Of a stretch of 64,000 nucleotides of DNA, positions 45,459-54,899 are shown piece by piece. Position 1 is the first letter of the stretch. Each line of letters starts with the position of its first letter. A model generated the notes under the pieces. It made no database searches and had not been told where the DNA came from. It saw only the letters and a list, made by a program, of their open reading frames with translations. This DNA comes from Streptomyces sp. NBC_01116 (lineage in GTDB: Bacteria > Actinomycetota > Actinomycetes > Streptomycetales > Streptomycetaceae), in the NCBI RefSeq assembly GCF_041435495.1, contig NZ_CP108644.1, positions 2,480,001 through 2,544,000 on the forward strand, written 5' to 3'. The position numbers and the translations under genes are program-made.

Positions 45459-46805
45459 TCAGGTGAGCGTGAGGGTCAGCACGCCCGCGTAGGAACCGGC
45501 CCCGGTGAAGGCGGGCACGTCCAGGGAGAGCCCCGCGTCGACGGTGAACTCCCCTCCGGTGGCCGCCCCGTCGGGCGTGGACGCCAGGGTGGCCCCGGCG
45601 CTGCCGACCGTTCCGGCGCTGCCCGCCGCGCAGGTGCTCGGGCTGCCGGGCTTCGTGGCGCAGGACGGGGTCCAGTCGAGGGCGTCGGCGCTGATCCGTG
45701 CCCCGCCCGGGCCCGTGAAGTCGGTGACCTTTCCGGTGAGGGACCAGCCCGCGGGGCCGCCGCGGAAGTCCTCGACGGTCACCGTGCGCAGATCGCCGGT
45801 GGAGGCGCCGCCCCGGCCGAAGTCGACCCCGGACAGCTGGACGCTGTCGCCGGCCTGGGTCATGGACAGGGTGCCCGCCCGGACGGTCGTGGTGAGCTGC
45901 TGGCTGCCGTCGGGGATCTCACCGCCCCCGGTGACGGTGTACGCCAGGGGGCCCGCGCCCTTCTCCGCGTCCCAGGCGCCGCCCTCGTAGGCGACGATGC
46001 CGGTGGTGTCCGGGTCGCTGACGGCGAGCCGGGCGGTGAAGGCCCCGGACGCGTCGGCGGTGGCCGTGGTGGTGTCACCGGTCTGCGCGCCGCCGTCGCG
46101 GCCCGCCACGGTGACGTCCGCGCCCGGGGTGAACTTCGTGCCGGTGACGGTGACCTCGTCGCCCGCCTGCCCGGAGGCGGCCGAGAGCCGGACGGCTCGT
46201 TCGTTGACCTGGCCGCCGCCCGTGGCGACGACGGTCTCCGACACGGGGGCGGGCGGGCCCGTCACCGTGCAGGGGGTGTCCAGCTCCATGATGTAGCTGG
46301 TGTGGATGTTGTAGTCGCCGGGCGACAGGGTGATCGCGCCGGGTGCGGTGACGGTGAACGTGCCCGTCATGGAGAACGACGGGAAGGCGCCCTTGCCGGG
46401 GACCGGGGGGTTCTTCTTCGGCCCCGCGACGGTGACGCCGCCGCTCTGCGCGCCGCCGAGGGTGACCTTCCCGGTCGGCGTCATGATGTCGGCGGGCAGG
46501 GCCAGGTCGACCGGGTTGCTGGCGGCGGGCGCGACCACGGTGTAGGTGACGGTGACGGTGTCGCCGACCTGCGGGGTCGTGTCGTCGACGGTGATCTTCG
46601 CGGTCGTGGTGCCGTCGATGGGCGGGATGCCCGCGATGGGCGGCGGGATGCAGTGGGTGGGGAAGTCCACCTCGACGGAGGCCGTCGCGGCGGCCTGCGC
46701 CGGACCTCCGAGCAGCCCTCCCCCGGTGACGACGAGTGCGGTGATGCCCAGGGCGGCGGCCCAGCGGCGCCGCGGTTCGGTGGATCTTCGCATGGTCGGT
46801 CGCAT
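45459..46805 (-). CDS. Secreted WxL-domain-like surface protein
   Basis: 448 residues. Signal peptide ends near GPAQA (about 38). The N-terminal half is two Ig-like domains (TVTYTVVAPAASNPVDLALP; EVTVTGTKFTPGADVTVAGR, an IPT/TIG-like repeat). The C-terminal 150 residues form a WxL-like domain: GWSLTGKVTDF (W354) and the closing YAGVLTLTLT. Probably attached to peptidoglycan non-covalently, with the DUF916 protein encoded just downstream. No sortase motif. AGGAGG lies upstream of ATG 46805, with rather long spacing. Confidence 0.75.
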   Translation of the reverse strand: MRPTMRRSTEPRRRWAAALGITALVVTGGGLLGGPAQAAATASVEVDFPTHCIPPPIAGIPPIDGTTTAKITVDDTTPQVGDTVTVTYTVVAPAASNPVDLALPADIMTPTGKVTLGGAQSGGVTVAGPKKNPPVPGKGAFPSFSMTGTFTVTAPGAITLSPGDYNIHTSYIMELDTPCTVTGPPAPVSETVVATGGGQVNERAVRLSAASGQAGDEVTVTGTKFTPGADVTVAGRDGGAQTGDTTTATADASGAFTARLAVSDPDTTGIVAYEGGAWDAEKGAGPLAYTVTGGGEIPDGSQQLTTTVRAGTLSMTQAGDSVQLSGVDFGRGGASTGDLRTVTVEDFRGGPAGWSLTGKVTDFTGPGGARISADALDWTPSCATKPGSPSTCAAGSAGTVGSAGATLASTPDGAATGGEFTVDAGLSLDVPAFTGAGSYAGVLTLTLT

Positions 46806-47045
46806 GAATTCGGTGCCCTCCTGCGGAAAGCGGTACGGCGGCTCTTCCGTACCGGCAGGGGGCCATTGATGACCCGGGCGAAAAAGAAGTCAATGCAGAC
46901 GAAATGCGGCGACTGATGGCCCATCAGATGATGGCATGATCGGCGGGCCGGGCGGCGTTCCCTGTCCGGCCCGCCGCCGCGCGGCATCAGGCGGCTCGCT
47001 CGGCCCGCCGTCGCACGCCGGATCGGCCGCCGTCACACGCCCCGC

Positions 47046-47399
47046 TCAGCCCGCCGTGACGCGGACCCGCAGCGTGCCGTCCGGGCCCGCGAGCAGCACC
47101 GGGGTGTCCGGTCCGCCGAGGTCCCGCACCGCGGCCCGGTCGTCGTCCGAGGGCGTCTCGGCGGCGGAGACGACCGCCGCCGCCTCCAGCGAGGTCGCGC
47201 CGCTGGCCACCGCCATGGCGACGGCGGTCTGGAGGGCGCTGAGCTTCAGCGAATCCAGCGCCACCGTGCCCGCGACATACGTGCGTCCCGTCTCGTCGCG
47301 TACGGCGGCGCCCTCGGGCACCCCGTTGCGGGCACGGGCGCTGCGCGCCAGGGTGACGATCTTGCGGTCCTCGGCGTCGAGCTCCGTGGTGTCGGTCAT
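47046..47399 (-). CDS. Cytidine deaminase-like protein lacking catalytic motifs
   Basis: 117 residues with the CDA fold pattern (DRKIVTLARSARARNGVPEG, AAVRDETGRTYVAGTVALDS, LKLSALQTAVAMAVASGA, then a C-terminal beta strand). In active cytidine deaminases the third block holds C/H-A-E and a later P-C-x2-C; here these read LSAL and no C-x2-C is present, so zinc binding and deamination are unlikely. Often annotated as cytidine deaminase in Streptomyces. ATG 47399. Confidence 0.75.
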   Translation of the reverse strand: MTDTTELDAEDRKIVTLARSARARNGVPEGAAVRDETGRTYVAGTVALDSLKLSALQTAVAMAVASGATSLEAAAVVSAAETPSDDDRAAVRDLGGPDTPVLLAGPDGTLRVRVTAG

Positions 47400-47485
47400 G
47401 GCACGAGCATACGAAGCGGGCGGCGGGCCCGCGCAGGTCACCCCGGCCCCGGGAGTGCCGGGAGCCTCCGGCCGTCCGGAGCCGG

Positions 47486-48379
47486 TCACCCCGGCACCGG
47501 GTAGAACGAGCCGCGCCGCCCCTCGGGCGAGGCGAGCCACTGGAGCCTGGCCTCGCATCCGGTGCCGGGCAGCGGGGTGTGGAGCACGATCGCCAGGTCC
47601 GGCCGGGCGGGCACCCGCAGCTGGGTGGCCTCCAGGGACAGGCGGCCGACCACCGGGTGCTCGACCTCCTTGCGGTTCTGTCCCGCCGGGGCGATGTCGC
47701 GCCGCTCGTACAGCTCGGCGAAGAGGGGGCTGGCCGCCTTCGCCTCCTCGACGACGGCCCGGAAACCCTCGTCCTCGGGCGCCTCCGAGCAGGCCGCCCG
47801 GAACTGCGCCACCACCTGGGGGGCAAGCGCGTCCCAACTCGCCCCGGTGCGGGTGCGGTAGACGGGGTCGGTGAAGAAGGCGACGAGGCAGTTCTGCCGG
47901 ATGCCCGGGCGCATGCCGAGCACCGAGGCGGCGGCCTCGTTGTACAGAACGGTGTTCCAGTACCGGTCCATGATGTGGGCCGGATAGGGCATCCAGGCGT
48001 CGATGAGCCTGGTCAGCCCCTCGCACATGTCGGCGTCGGCCGGATCGACCTCGGGCGGCGGCGGGTTCAGCCCGGCCAGCGCGTACAGATGGCGGCGCTC
48101 CGCGCTGCTCAGGCGCAGCACCCGGGCGACGGAGTCCAGCACCTGCGGGGAGACGGTGATGTCGCGGCCCTGCTCCAGCCACTGGTACCAGGAGACGCCC
48201 ACCCCGGCGAGGACGGCGACCTCCTCGCGGCGCAGCCCCGGGGTGCGGCGGCGGGCGCCGCCCGGCAGTCCGGCCTCGTCCGGGGTGACGCGGGCCCGGC
48301 GGCTCCTGAGGAACGCGCGCAGTTCGGCGAGGCGGTGGGCTTTCGTGTCGTCCGTCGCCTGCTGGGCCGCTGTGGCCAC
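47486..48379 (-). CDS. XRE-family regulator with MmyB-like ligand-binding domain
   Basis: 297 residues. N-terminal HTH (LAELRAFLRSRRARVTPDEA, GLRREEVAVLAGVGVSWYQW, LEQGRDITVSPQVLDSVAR), then the MmyB-like PAS-type domain (MDRYWNTVLYNEAAASVLG, FFTDPVYRTRTGASWDALAP, VVGRLSLEATQLRV). GTG 48379 with GGGGGAG upstream. Divergent from an MFS exporter gene 101 bases away, which it may control. Confidence 0.9.
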   Translation of the reverse strand: MATAAQQATDDTKAHRLAELRAFLRSRRARVTPDEAGLPGGARRRTPGLRREEVAVLAGVGVSWYQWLEQGRDITVSPQVLDSVARVLRLSSAERRHLYALAGLNPPPPEVDPADADMCEGLTRLIDAWMPYPAHIMDRYWNTVLYNEAAASVLGMRPGIRQNCLVAFFTDPVYRTRTGASWDALAPQVVAQFRAACSEAPEDEGFRAVVEEAKAASPLFAELYERRDIAPAGQNRKEVEHPVVGRLSLEATQLRVPARPDLAIVLHTPLPGTGCEARLQWLASPEGRRGSFYPVPG

Positions 48380-48480
48380 GTACTCCCCCTGGTGTCCGTG
48401 AATGCGCCTGCCTGGTGGTGCGGGCAACAGGATAAGTTCCCGCTCCCCACGGTTATTCCGGCCGCCGCAGGGTGGGACGC

Positions 48481-49917
48481 ATGGCGATCGAATCCCCTTC
48501 CCCCTCTGCCGCTGCTCCCGCTCCCCCGGTCCCTCCGCCGTCCCCCGCGCTCCCCGAGGCCGGTCCGCCCCGGCTCTCCGGCCGGGCCCGGCTGGTCCTC
48601 TTCGTGCTGTGCGCCGCCCAGTTCATGGTGGCCCTGGACTTCTCCGTGCTGAACGTGGCGCTGCCGGTGCTCGGCAAGGACCTCGGGCTGAGCACCACGG
48701 GCCTCCAGTGGGCCGTCACCGCGTTCGCGCTGCCGTCCGGGGGCTTCCTGCTGCTCTTCGGGAGGATCGCCGATCTGTACGGGCGGCGCCGGCTGTTCCT
48801 CATCGGGCTCGCCCTCTTCGGCGCCTCGTCCCTGCTGGCGACCCTGGCCCGGGACCCGGCCTCCTTCCTCGCCGGGCGGGCGCTCCAGGGCCTGGGGGCG
48901 GCGGTCATCGTGCCGACCGGGATGTCCCTGCTGACGACCACGTTCCCCGAGGGGCCGCTGCGCGACCGGGCGCTCGGGATCAGCGGAACGCTGATGTCGC
49001 TCGGTTTCACGGTGGGCATGGTCGCGGGCGGTGTGCTGACCGAGACGCTGGGCTGGCGCTCCACGATGGGCCTGCTGGCGGTGGCCTCGGTCGTGGTGCT
49101 GGTGCCGGCCCCGAGGGTCCTGGCCGAGTCGCGCACGCAGGACCGGCCGCGGCTGGACGTGCCGGGCGCGGTAAGCGTCACCGGCGGTCTGCTGGCGCTG
49201 ATCTACGCGCTGTCGACGGCGGCGGAGCGCGGCTTCGGCGGCGTGGACGTCCTGGTCACCCTGGTCCTCGGCGTCGCGCTGCTCTCGGCGTTCGTCGTGG
49301 TGGAGTCCCGCTCGGCGGCCCCGTTGGTGTCGCTGCCGATGCTGCGGCGGCGGACGGTGGCGTTCGGCAACCTGGGCGGCCTGGTGACCTTCTCGATGAT
49401 GAGCACCGTCGTCTTCGTCCTGACCCTGTACCTCCAGGAGGTCCTGGACCTCTCGCCCTTCTCCACCGGTCTGGTCTTCGGAGTGCAGGGCGTGCTGTCG
49501 GTGGTGGCGGGGATGTACGCGCCGAAGCTGATCGGCCGGATCGGCGCCCGCCGGACCCTGGCGCTGTCGCTGCTCGGGCAGGGGCTGTTCATCGGCGCGC
49601 TGCTGGGCCTGGGGTCGGACGCGGGGGTGCTGCTGGCGACGGCCGCGGTGTCGCTGGCCAGCATGTTCCACCTGGGCGCGATCATCTCGTACGGGCTGAC
49701 CGTGACGTCCGGCGTCCCGAACGAGGAGCAGGGCCTGGCGACCGGTCTGGTGACCACGACCCAGCAGGTCGGCCTCACGGTCGGCATCCCGCTGCTGGGC
49801 GTGCTGGCCACGACGCAGGACACCCTGTTCGACGGCGTACGGACGGTGGTCGCGGTCGCGGGGGCCGTCCTGCTGGCGGCGGGCGCGGCGGTGGCGGCGG
49901 GACTGCGGCGGAGCTGA
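48481..49917 (+). CDS. MFS transporter, DHA2-like drug exporter
   Basis: 478 residues with about 14 membrane helices. Motifs: VALDFSVLNVALPVLGKDLG (first helix), GRIADLYGRRRLFLIGL (motif A), RALQGLGAAVIVPTGMSLL, GFTVGMVAGGVLTETLGWRS (motif C). A 40-residue Pro/Ala/Ser-rich cytosolic N-terminus precedes helix 1. Proton-coupled export is inferred. ATG 48481 follows AGGGTGGG. Paired with a divergent MmyB-type regulator. Confidence 0.92.
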   Translation: MAIESPSPSAAAPAPPVPPPSPALPEAGPPRLSGRARLVLFVLCAAQFMVALDFSVLNVALPVLGKDLGLSTTGLQWAVTAFALPSGGFLLLFGRIADLYGRRRLFLIGLALFGASSLLATLARDPASFLAGRALQGLGAAVIVPTGMSLLTTTFPEGPLRDRALGISGTLMSLGFTVGMVAGGVLTETLGWRSTMGLLAVASVVVLVPAPRVLAESRTQDRPRLDVPGAVSVTGGLLALIYALSTAAERGFGGVDVLVTLVLGVALLSAFVVVESRSAAPLVSLPMLRRRTVAFGNLGGLVTFSMMSTVVFVLTLYLQEVLDLSPFSTGLVFGVQGVLSVVAGMYAPKLIGRIGARRTLALSLLGQGLFIGALLGLGSDAGVLLATAAVSLASMFHLGAIISYGLTVTSGVPNEEQGLATGLVTTTQQVGLTVGIPLLGVLATTQDTLFDGVRTVVAVAGAVLLAAGAAVAAGLRRS

Positions 49918-49930
49918 GCCGAGCGCGAGG

Positions 49931-49963
49931 ACGGGCCCGCCCCCACGAGGGGAGGCGGGCCCG
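49931..49963. terminator. Terminator between MFS and MmcQ genes
   Basis: ACGGGCCCGCC and GGCGGGCCCGT flank a C4/G4 inner stem; lies between convergent stops. Confidence 0.8.
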
Positions 49964-49981
49964 TTCCCGTACGCACGTCTT

Positions 49982-50335
49982 CTACGGGCGGTCCAGCCGC
50001 AGCCGCTCCGCCTTCGGGAGTCCGGCGACCACCAGGTCGTAGGAGTCCTCGACCAGCTCGCGCAGCATCCGGTCCGGGACGCCGGAGACGGTGACCGTGT
50101 TCCAGTGGCGCTTGTTCATGTGCCAGCCGGGCACGATCGCGGGGTGCGTCCCGCGCAGCCGGATCGCCTCGTCGGGATCGCACTTGAGGTTGACGGTCAG
50201 CGGCCGTCCGTCCAGCGCGGTGAGGGCGAACATCTTGCCCAGCACCTTGAAGACGGAGGTCTCCGGGCCGAACGGGAACTCCTCCGCGCTCGCGTTGAAC
50301 TCCAGGCAGAAGGCCCGCAGCCGCTCCGGCGTCAT
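49982..50335 (-). CDS. MmcQ/YjbR family protein
   Basis: 117 residues, the family's usual length. LRAFCLEFNASAEEFPFGPE and LTVNLKCDPDEAIRLRG are the recognised start and core; WHMNKRHWNTVTVSG follows. A CyaY-like fold, described as DNA-binding, function unclear. ATG overlaps the stop of the CNNM gene by four bases, implying an operon with CNNM and ybeY. Confidence 0.93.
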   Translation of the reverse strand: MTPERLRAFCLEFNASAEEFPFGPETSVFKVLGKMFALTALDGRPLTVNLKCDPDEAIRLRGTHPAIVPGWHMNKRHWNTVTVSGVPDRMLRELVEDSYDLVVAGLPKAERLRLDRP

Positions 50336-51630
50336 TCCGCTTCCTTCTCCTCGGTCTCCTGGTGCTCCGGCTCCACGAGCACCGTGACGATCTTGTTCCG
50401 GCGGCCCGCGGGGGATTCCGCGGTGAGCCGGAGCCTACGGCCGTCGGGCAGCTCGACGGGCGCGGACGCTCCGGCGATCGGGACCCGGCCGAGCGCCTTG
50501 GCGAGCAGGCCGCCGACGGTCTCCACGTCCTCGTCGTCGTACTCGTCGAGGCCGAAGAGGTCGCCGAGGTCCCCGATGTCGAGCCGGGCGGTGACCCGGT
50601 AGCAGCCGTGTTCCAGCTCCTGGACGGGCGGCAGCTCCCGGTCGTACTCGTCGGTGATCTCCCCGACGATCTCCTCCAGGATGTCCTCGATGGTGACGAT
50701 GCCCGCGGTGCCGCCGTACTCGTCGATGACGACCGCGACGTGGCTGCGGTCCTGCTGCATCTCCCGCAGCAGGTCCCCGGCGTTCTTGGTGTCGGGGACG
50801 AAGGCGGCGGGGCGCATCGCGGTGGAGACGGGGTCGGCCTCGGACTCGCGGTTGATGTGCGTCTTGCGGACCAGGTCCTTCAGATAGACGATCCCGACGA
50901 CGTCGTCCTCGTTCTCGCCGGTGACCGGGATCCGGGAGAAGCCGGAGCGCAGGGCGAGGGTGAGGGCCTGCCGGATCGTCTTGTAACGCTCGATGGAGAC
51001 GAGGTCGGTGCGCGGCACCATGACCTCGCGGACCAGGGTGTCGCCCAGCTCGAAGACGGAGTGCACCATGCGGCGCTCGTCGTCCTCGATGAGCGACTCC
51101 GCCTCCGCGAGGTCGACCATGGCGCGCAGCTCGGCCTCGCTGGCGAACGGGCCCTTGCGGAACCCCTTGCCCGGGGTCAGCGCGTTGCCGACGAGGATCA
51201 GCAGCTGCGGGATCGGCCCCATGACCCTGGCCAGCGGCAGCAGGACGTACGCCGAGGCCGTGGCCGTGTTCAGCGGGTGCTGGCGGCCGATGGTGCGCGG
51301 GGAGACGCCGATGGCGACGTAGCTGACGAGCACCATCACGCCCATCGCGACGGCCAGCGCCTCCCAGGTCTCGGGCAGTTCCTGGAGGCAGGCGTAGGTG
51401 ACGAGGACGCCGGCCGACATCTCGCAGGCGACCCGCACCAGCAGGGCCACGTTGAGATAGCGGGTCGGGTCGGCCGCGATCTGCGCCAGCTTCGCGCTGC
51501 CGCGCCGGCCGGAGCGGACCGCCTCGTCCGCCCGGAAGCTGGAGGTGCGGGCGATGCCGGCCTCCGCGCAGGCGGCCAGCCAGCCGACGACGACCAGCAG
51601 CACGGCCCCGATGACCAGGGGCGCGCTCAC
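50332..51630 (-). CDS. CNNM/CorC family transporter (hemolysin family)
   Basis: 432 residues. N-terminal DUF21 membrane domain (about 1-145, 3-4 helices), paired CBS domains (about 195-310; [40 protein letters not shown]) and C-terminal CorC_HlyC domain ([20 protein letters not shown]). Thought to be Mg/Co efflux or homeostasis proteins. GTG start overlaps the ybeY stop. The phoH-ybeY-CNNM order is conserved in actinobacteria. Confidence 0.93.
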   Translation of the reverse strand: MSAPLVIGAVLLVVVGWLAACAEAGIARTSSFRADEAVRSGRRGSAKLAQIAADPTRYLNVALLVRVACEMSAGVLVTYACLQELPETWEALAVAMGVMVLVSYVAIGVSPRTIGRQHPLNTATASAYVLLPLARVMGPIPQLLILVGNALTPGKGFRKGPFASEAELRAMVDLAEAESLIEDDERRMVHSVFELGDTLVREVMVPRTDLVSIERYKTIRQALTLALRSGFSRIPVTGENEDDVVGIVYLKDLVRKTHINRESEADPVSTAMRPAAFVPDTKNAGDLLREMQQDRSHVAVVIDEYGGTAGIVTIEDILEEIVGEITDEYDRELPPVQELEHGCYRVTARLDIGDLGDLFGLDEYDDEDVETVGGLLAKALGRVPIAGASAPVELPDGRRLRLTAESPAGRRNKIVTVLVEPEHQETEEKEAE

Positions 51631-52124
51631 GAGACGGTGGGGGCGGGAGACGCGCCGGTGAGCCCGTGCTCCCCGCGCCAGCCGTCCACGATGGCGGCCT
51701 GGAGACCGAACATCTCGGCCTTCTCGTCCGGCTCCTCGTGGTCGTACCCCAGCAGGTGCAGCACTCCGTGGACGGTCAGGAGCTGGAGCTCCTCGTCCAT
51801 GGAGTGCTGCGTCGGGGCCTCTTCGCCCTGCTTCTTCGCGACCTCCGGGCAGAGCACGATGTCACCGAGGAGCCCCTGCGGGGGCTCCTCGTCGTCCTTG
51901 GCCGGCGGACGCAGCTCGTCCATCGGGAAGGACATGACATCGGTCGGGCCGGGGAGGTCCATCCACTGGATGTGCAGCTGCTCCATGGCGTCGGTGTCCA
52001 CCACGATCACCGAGAGCTCGGACAGCGGGTGGATCCGCATCCGGGCCAGTGCGTAGCGGGCGATGTCGAGGATCGCCTGCTCGTCGACCTCGGTTCCGGA
52101 CTCGTTGTTGACGTCGATCGACAT
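51627..52124 (-). CDS. ybeY: rRNA maturation endoribonuclease YbeY
   Basis: 165 residues. Metal-binding motif [16 protein letters not shown] (H-x3-H-x5-H). The N-terminal part contains [20 protein letters not shown] and [14 protein letters not shown], typical of the family. Functions in 16S rRNA 3' processing and 70S quality control. 12 bases separate it from phoH, so co-transcription is likely. Confidence 0.95.
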   Translation of the reverse strand: MSIDVNNESGTEVDEQAILDIARYALARMRIHPLSELSVIVVDTDAMEQLHIQWMDLPGPTDVMSFPMDELRPPAKDDEEPPQGLLGDIVLCPEVAKKQGEEAPTQHSMDEELQLLTVHGVLHLLGYDHEEPDEKAEMFGLQAAIVDGWRGEHGLTGASPAPTVS

Positions 52125-52136
52125 GGTGCGCTGCGA

Positions 52137-53201
52137 CTACTTCCCTTTTCGGCGGTCGCGTCGGCCGTCTTCGCGGCCTTCCGCCTGACCGTCCTGCTGA
52201 CCGTTTCGGCTGTCGTACTTCTCGTACGCGTCGACGATACGGCCGACGAGCTTGTGCCGGACGACATCCTGGGAGGTGAGCCGGGAGAAGTGCACGTCGT
52301 CCAGGCCCTCCAGGATGTCCTGGACCTGCCGCAGCCCGCTCTTGGTGCCGCTCGGCAGGTCGACCTGGGTGACGTCACCGGTGATGACGATCTTGGAGTC
52401 GAAGCCGAGGCGGGTGAGGAACATCTTCATCTGCTCGGCGCTGGTGTTCTGCGCCTCGTCGAGGATGATGAACGCGTCATTGAGCGTGCGACCACGCATG
52501 TACGCCAGTGGCGCGACCTCGATCGTGCCCGCCGCCATCAGCCGCGGGATCGAGTCGGGGTCGAGCATGTCGTGCAGGGCGTCGTAGAGCGGGCGCAGAT
52601 ACGGGTCGATCTTGTCGAACAGGGTGCCCGGCAGGAAGCCGAGCCGCTCCCCCGCCTCGACCGCGGGCCGGGTCAGGATGATCCGGCTGACCTGCTTGGA
52701 CTGGAGGGCCTGGACGGCCTTGGCCATGGCGAGGTAGGTCTTGCCCGTACCGGCGGGACCGATGCCGAACACGATCGTGTGCTGGTCGATCGCGTCGACG
52801 TACCGCTTCTGGTTGAGCGTCTTGGGGCGGATGGTGCGGCCGCGGTTGGAGAGGATGTTCTGCGTGAGCACCTCGGCGGGCGTCTCGCCCTGAGGATCTC
52901 CCTGCCCGTTGCCGGCCGCCCTGAGCATGGCGATCGACCGTTCCACTGCGTCCTCCGTCATCGGCGCTCCGGTGCGGAGCACGAGCATCATCTCGTCGAA
53001 CAGGCGTTGGATGAGAGCGACATCGGCTGCCTCGCCCGTGGCACTGATCTCGTTGCCCCGGACATGGATGTCGGCCGCCGGGAAAGCCTCTTCGATCACG
53101 CGCAACAGCGAGTCACCCGATCCCAGGAGCATCACCATGGGGTGTGCGGCCGGGATCCTGATCTGGGCACGCGCCTGCGGCTGTGTGGGTGTCTGAGTCA
53201 T
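52137..53201 (-). CDS. phoH: PhoH family ATPase
   Basis: 354 residues. Walker A GIGPAGTGKTYLAMAKAV, Walker B FIILDEAQNTSAEQMKMF, ILTRPAVEAGERLGFLPG and VITGDVTQVDLPSGTKSG, all canonical. An N-terminal KH-like segment (RVIEEAFPAADIHVRGNEIS) is present; the C-terminal 20 residues are a basic Arg/Gly tail. Often works with YbeY in RNA metabolism. ATG 53201 begins MTQTPTQPQAR; the upstream extension is unsupported. Confidence 0.94.
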   Translation of the reverse strand: MTQTPTQPQARAQIRIPAAHPMVMLLGSGDSLLRVIEEAFPAADIHVRGNEISATGEAADVALIQRLFDEMMLVLRTGAPMTEDAVERSIAMLRAAGNGQGDPQGETPAEVLTQNILSNRGRTIRPKTLNQKRYVDAIDQHTIVFGIGPAGTGKTYLAMAKAVQALQSKQVSRIILTRPAVEAGERLGFLPGTLFDKIDPYLRPLYDALHDMLDPDSIPRLMAAGTIEVAPLAYMRGRTLNDAFIILDEAQNTSAEQMKMFLTRLGFDSKIVITGDVTQVDLPSGTKSGLRQVQDILEGLDDVHFSRLTSQDVVRHKLVGRIVDAYEKYDSRNGQQDGQAEGREDGRRDRRKGK

Positions 53202-53342
53202 GGGCCGGCCCTCGGGCCTGCGCATACCTCCCGTTGCAGGGTTCTCGCTGCTCGACAACCTCTGGACATCCAAGCCTACGACCTGGCGGTGACAACGCAG
53301 AGTGCTTTACCGCCCGTGTGTGCGACCCGGGCCGGCGTCCGC

Positions 53343-54476
53343 TCACTGGCGGAAGCCGATCGTGGGCACCGCGCGCCGCAGCGGCCAGGCGCGGGCCGAG
53401 GCGGGCAGGAGGTCGTCCAGGAAGGCGTAGCGCTCCAGGGCGGCCGGGTCCTGGCGGTCGCAGGTGCGGATCAGCTGCCACCAGGCGGCGACCTCGGTCC
53501 AGCCGGGCGCGGAGAGCGAGCCGCCGAACTCCTGGACCGAGAGGGCGGCGGTGAGCCCGGCGAAGGCGAGGCGGTCGGCGAGCGGCCAGTCGGCGAGGGT
53601 GCCGGTCACGAAACCGGCGACGAAGACGTCCCCGGCGCCGGTGGGGTCGAGCGCCTCCACCTCGATGGCGGGCACGGCCGCGGCGGCCCCGGTGCGGCCG
53701 TCCACCGCGTACGCGCCCTCGGCGCCCAGGGTCACCACGGCGAGCGGGACCCGTTCGGCGAGCGCGTGGGCGGCGGCGCGCGGGCAGTCCGTGCGGGTGT
53801 AGCGCATCGCCTCCTCGGCGTTGGGCAGGAACGCCTCGCAGTGCGCCAGGTCGGGCAGGGCGTCCAGGTCCCAGCGGCCGGTCTCGTCCCAGCCGACGTC
53901 GGCGAAGATCAGCGCTCCGTTGCGGGCGGCGGTGGCCACCCAGGGCTCGCTCCGGCCCGGGGCGAGCGAGGCGACGGCGGCGCGGGCGCGCGGCGGGCAG
54001 TGCGGGAAGGCCGGGGCGGGTGCGGGGGCATGGGCGGGGGCATGGGCGGGGGCTGCGGTTCCGGTGGGGGCGGGTGCCTCGTGGCCGTGCGAGACCATCG
54101 TGCGCTCGCCCTCGTACGCCATGGAGACGGTGACCGGGGAGTGCCAGCCGGGGACGGTGTGGGACATCGACAGGTCGATACCCTCGCCCTGTTCGAGGGC
54201 GTCCCAGCAGTACTCCCCGTAGTGGTCGTCACCGAAGGCGGCGGCGAGGGAGGTGTGCAGGCCGAGGCGGGCGAGGGCGGTGGCCATGTTGGCGACGCCG
54301 CCGGGGCTGGATCCCATGCCCCGGGCCCAGGACTCGGTCCCGCGCACGGGGGCGCTGTCCAGGCCGGTGAAGATGATGTCGAGGAAGACCGGGCCCGTCA
54401 GGAAGACGTCGCAGGCGGGATCCCGGGGGGCGCGCAGCGCCTGTAGCGGGTCGATGCCCGGAGTGTCTGTGCTCAC
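53343..54476 (-). CDS. PfkB family carbohydrate kinase
   Basis: 377 residues. Ribokinase fold: VFLTGPVFLDIIFTGLDSAP, GMGSSPGGVANMATALARLG (substrate site), ALDPTGAGDVFVAGFVTGTL (catalytic Asp and anion hole). A flexible Ala/Pro/His insertion (PAHAPAHAPAPAPA, about 155-170) lies between the two halves. Sugar or nucleoside substrate unknown. GTG 54476 chosen: the upstream extension lacks family sequence. Confidence 0.9.
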   Translation of the reverse strand: MSTDTPGIDPLQALRAPRDPACDVFLTGPVFLDIIFTGLDSAPVRGTESWARGMGSSPGGVANMATALARLGLHTSLAAAFGDDHYGEYCWDALEQGEGIDLSMSHTVPGWHSPVTVSMAYEGERTMVSHGHEAPAPTGTAAPAHAPAHAPAPAPAFPHCPPRARAAVASLAPGRSEPWVATAARNGALIFADVGWDETGRWDLDALPDLAHCEAFLPNAEEAMRYTRTDCPRAAAHALAERVPLAVVTLGAEGAYAVDGRTGAAAAVPAIEVEALDPTGAGDVFVAGFVTGTLADWPLADRLAFAGLTAALSVQEFGGSLSAPGWTEVAAWWQLIRTCDRQDPAALERYAFLDDLLPASARAWPLRRAVPTIGFRQ

Positions 54477-54899
54477 CGTGCGCTCCCGGGGTCGTGCGGC
54501 GGATCTCGGCGGGATCCGGACCGTGTGAGGTGCGGCCAGTCTGCCCGATACGCCCAGGGGAACGCAGTGTCTGCGGCCATGTGTTCGCAGCACGCCTGAC
54601 CTGCATAAACATGCGCTAATACCCCGGGTTTTCCTGCATAAACGCATAAGTGGCCCAGATCACAGCGAGGCGGCTTTCGGGGAGCCGGAGGCGCTTGATA
54701 CAAATTGCCCCGCGAGCACCTTCGGGGTCTTCTCCGACGAGAGCCGCATATCCCAGCAATCCGCTGTAAATCCCCGTCGTACCCGCATGCCTTCGCATGC
54801 CCCCGTTCGCTTCGCCGTGCCCTGCTCCACCGCTCCGCCCTCGCTCCACCCCCTCCCTCCCCTCCCTCTGCCTGCTCAGGCATGTCTTCAGGAACGCCC
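54477..54899. other. Intergenic region with CTGCATAAAC direct repeats and a possible small minus-strand ORF
   Basis: The stretch is unusually AT-rich for the genome. CTGCATAAAC occurs at 54601-54610 and 54634-54643. A 60-codon minus-strand frame, 54616-54798, starts MRRHAGTTGIYSGLLGYAAL and ends TYAFMQENPGY; its codons lack the high-GC third position of real genes, yet its sequence looks protein-like. It may be a leader, a recently acquired gene or a structured RNA read by chance. GCATGC repeats and a CCCCG/CGGGG stem are also present. Confidence 0.35.

Noticed and set aside
54601..54643. ArgR box pair
   Set aside because: TGCATAAAC resembles part of Streptomyces ARG boxes but the second half-site spacing does not fit and no arginine gene is near.
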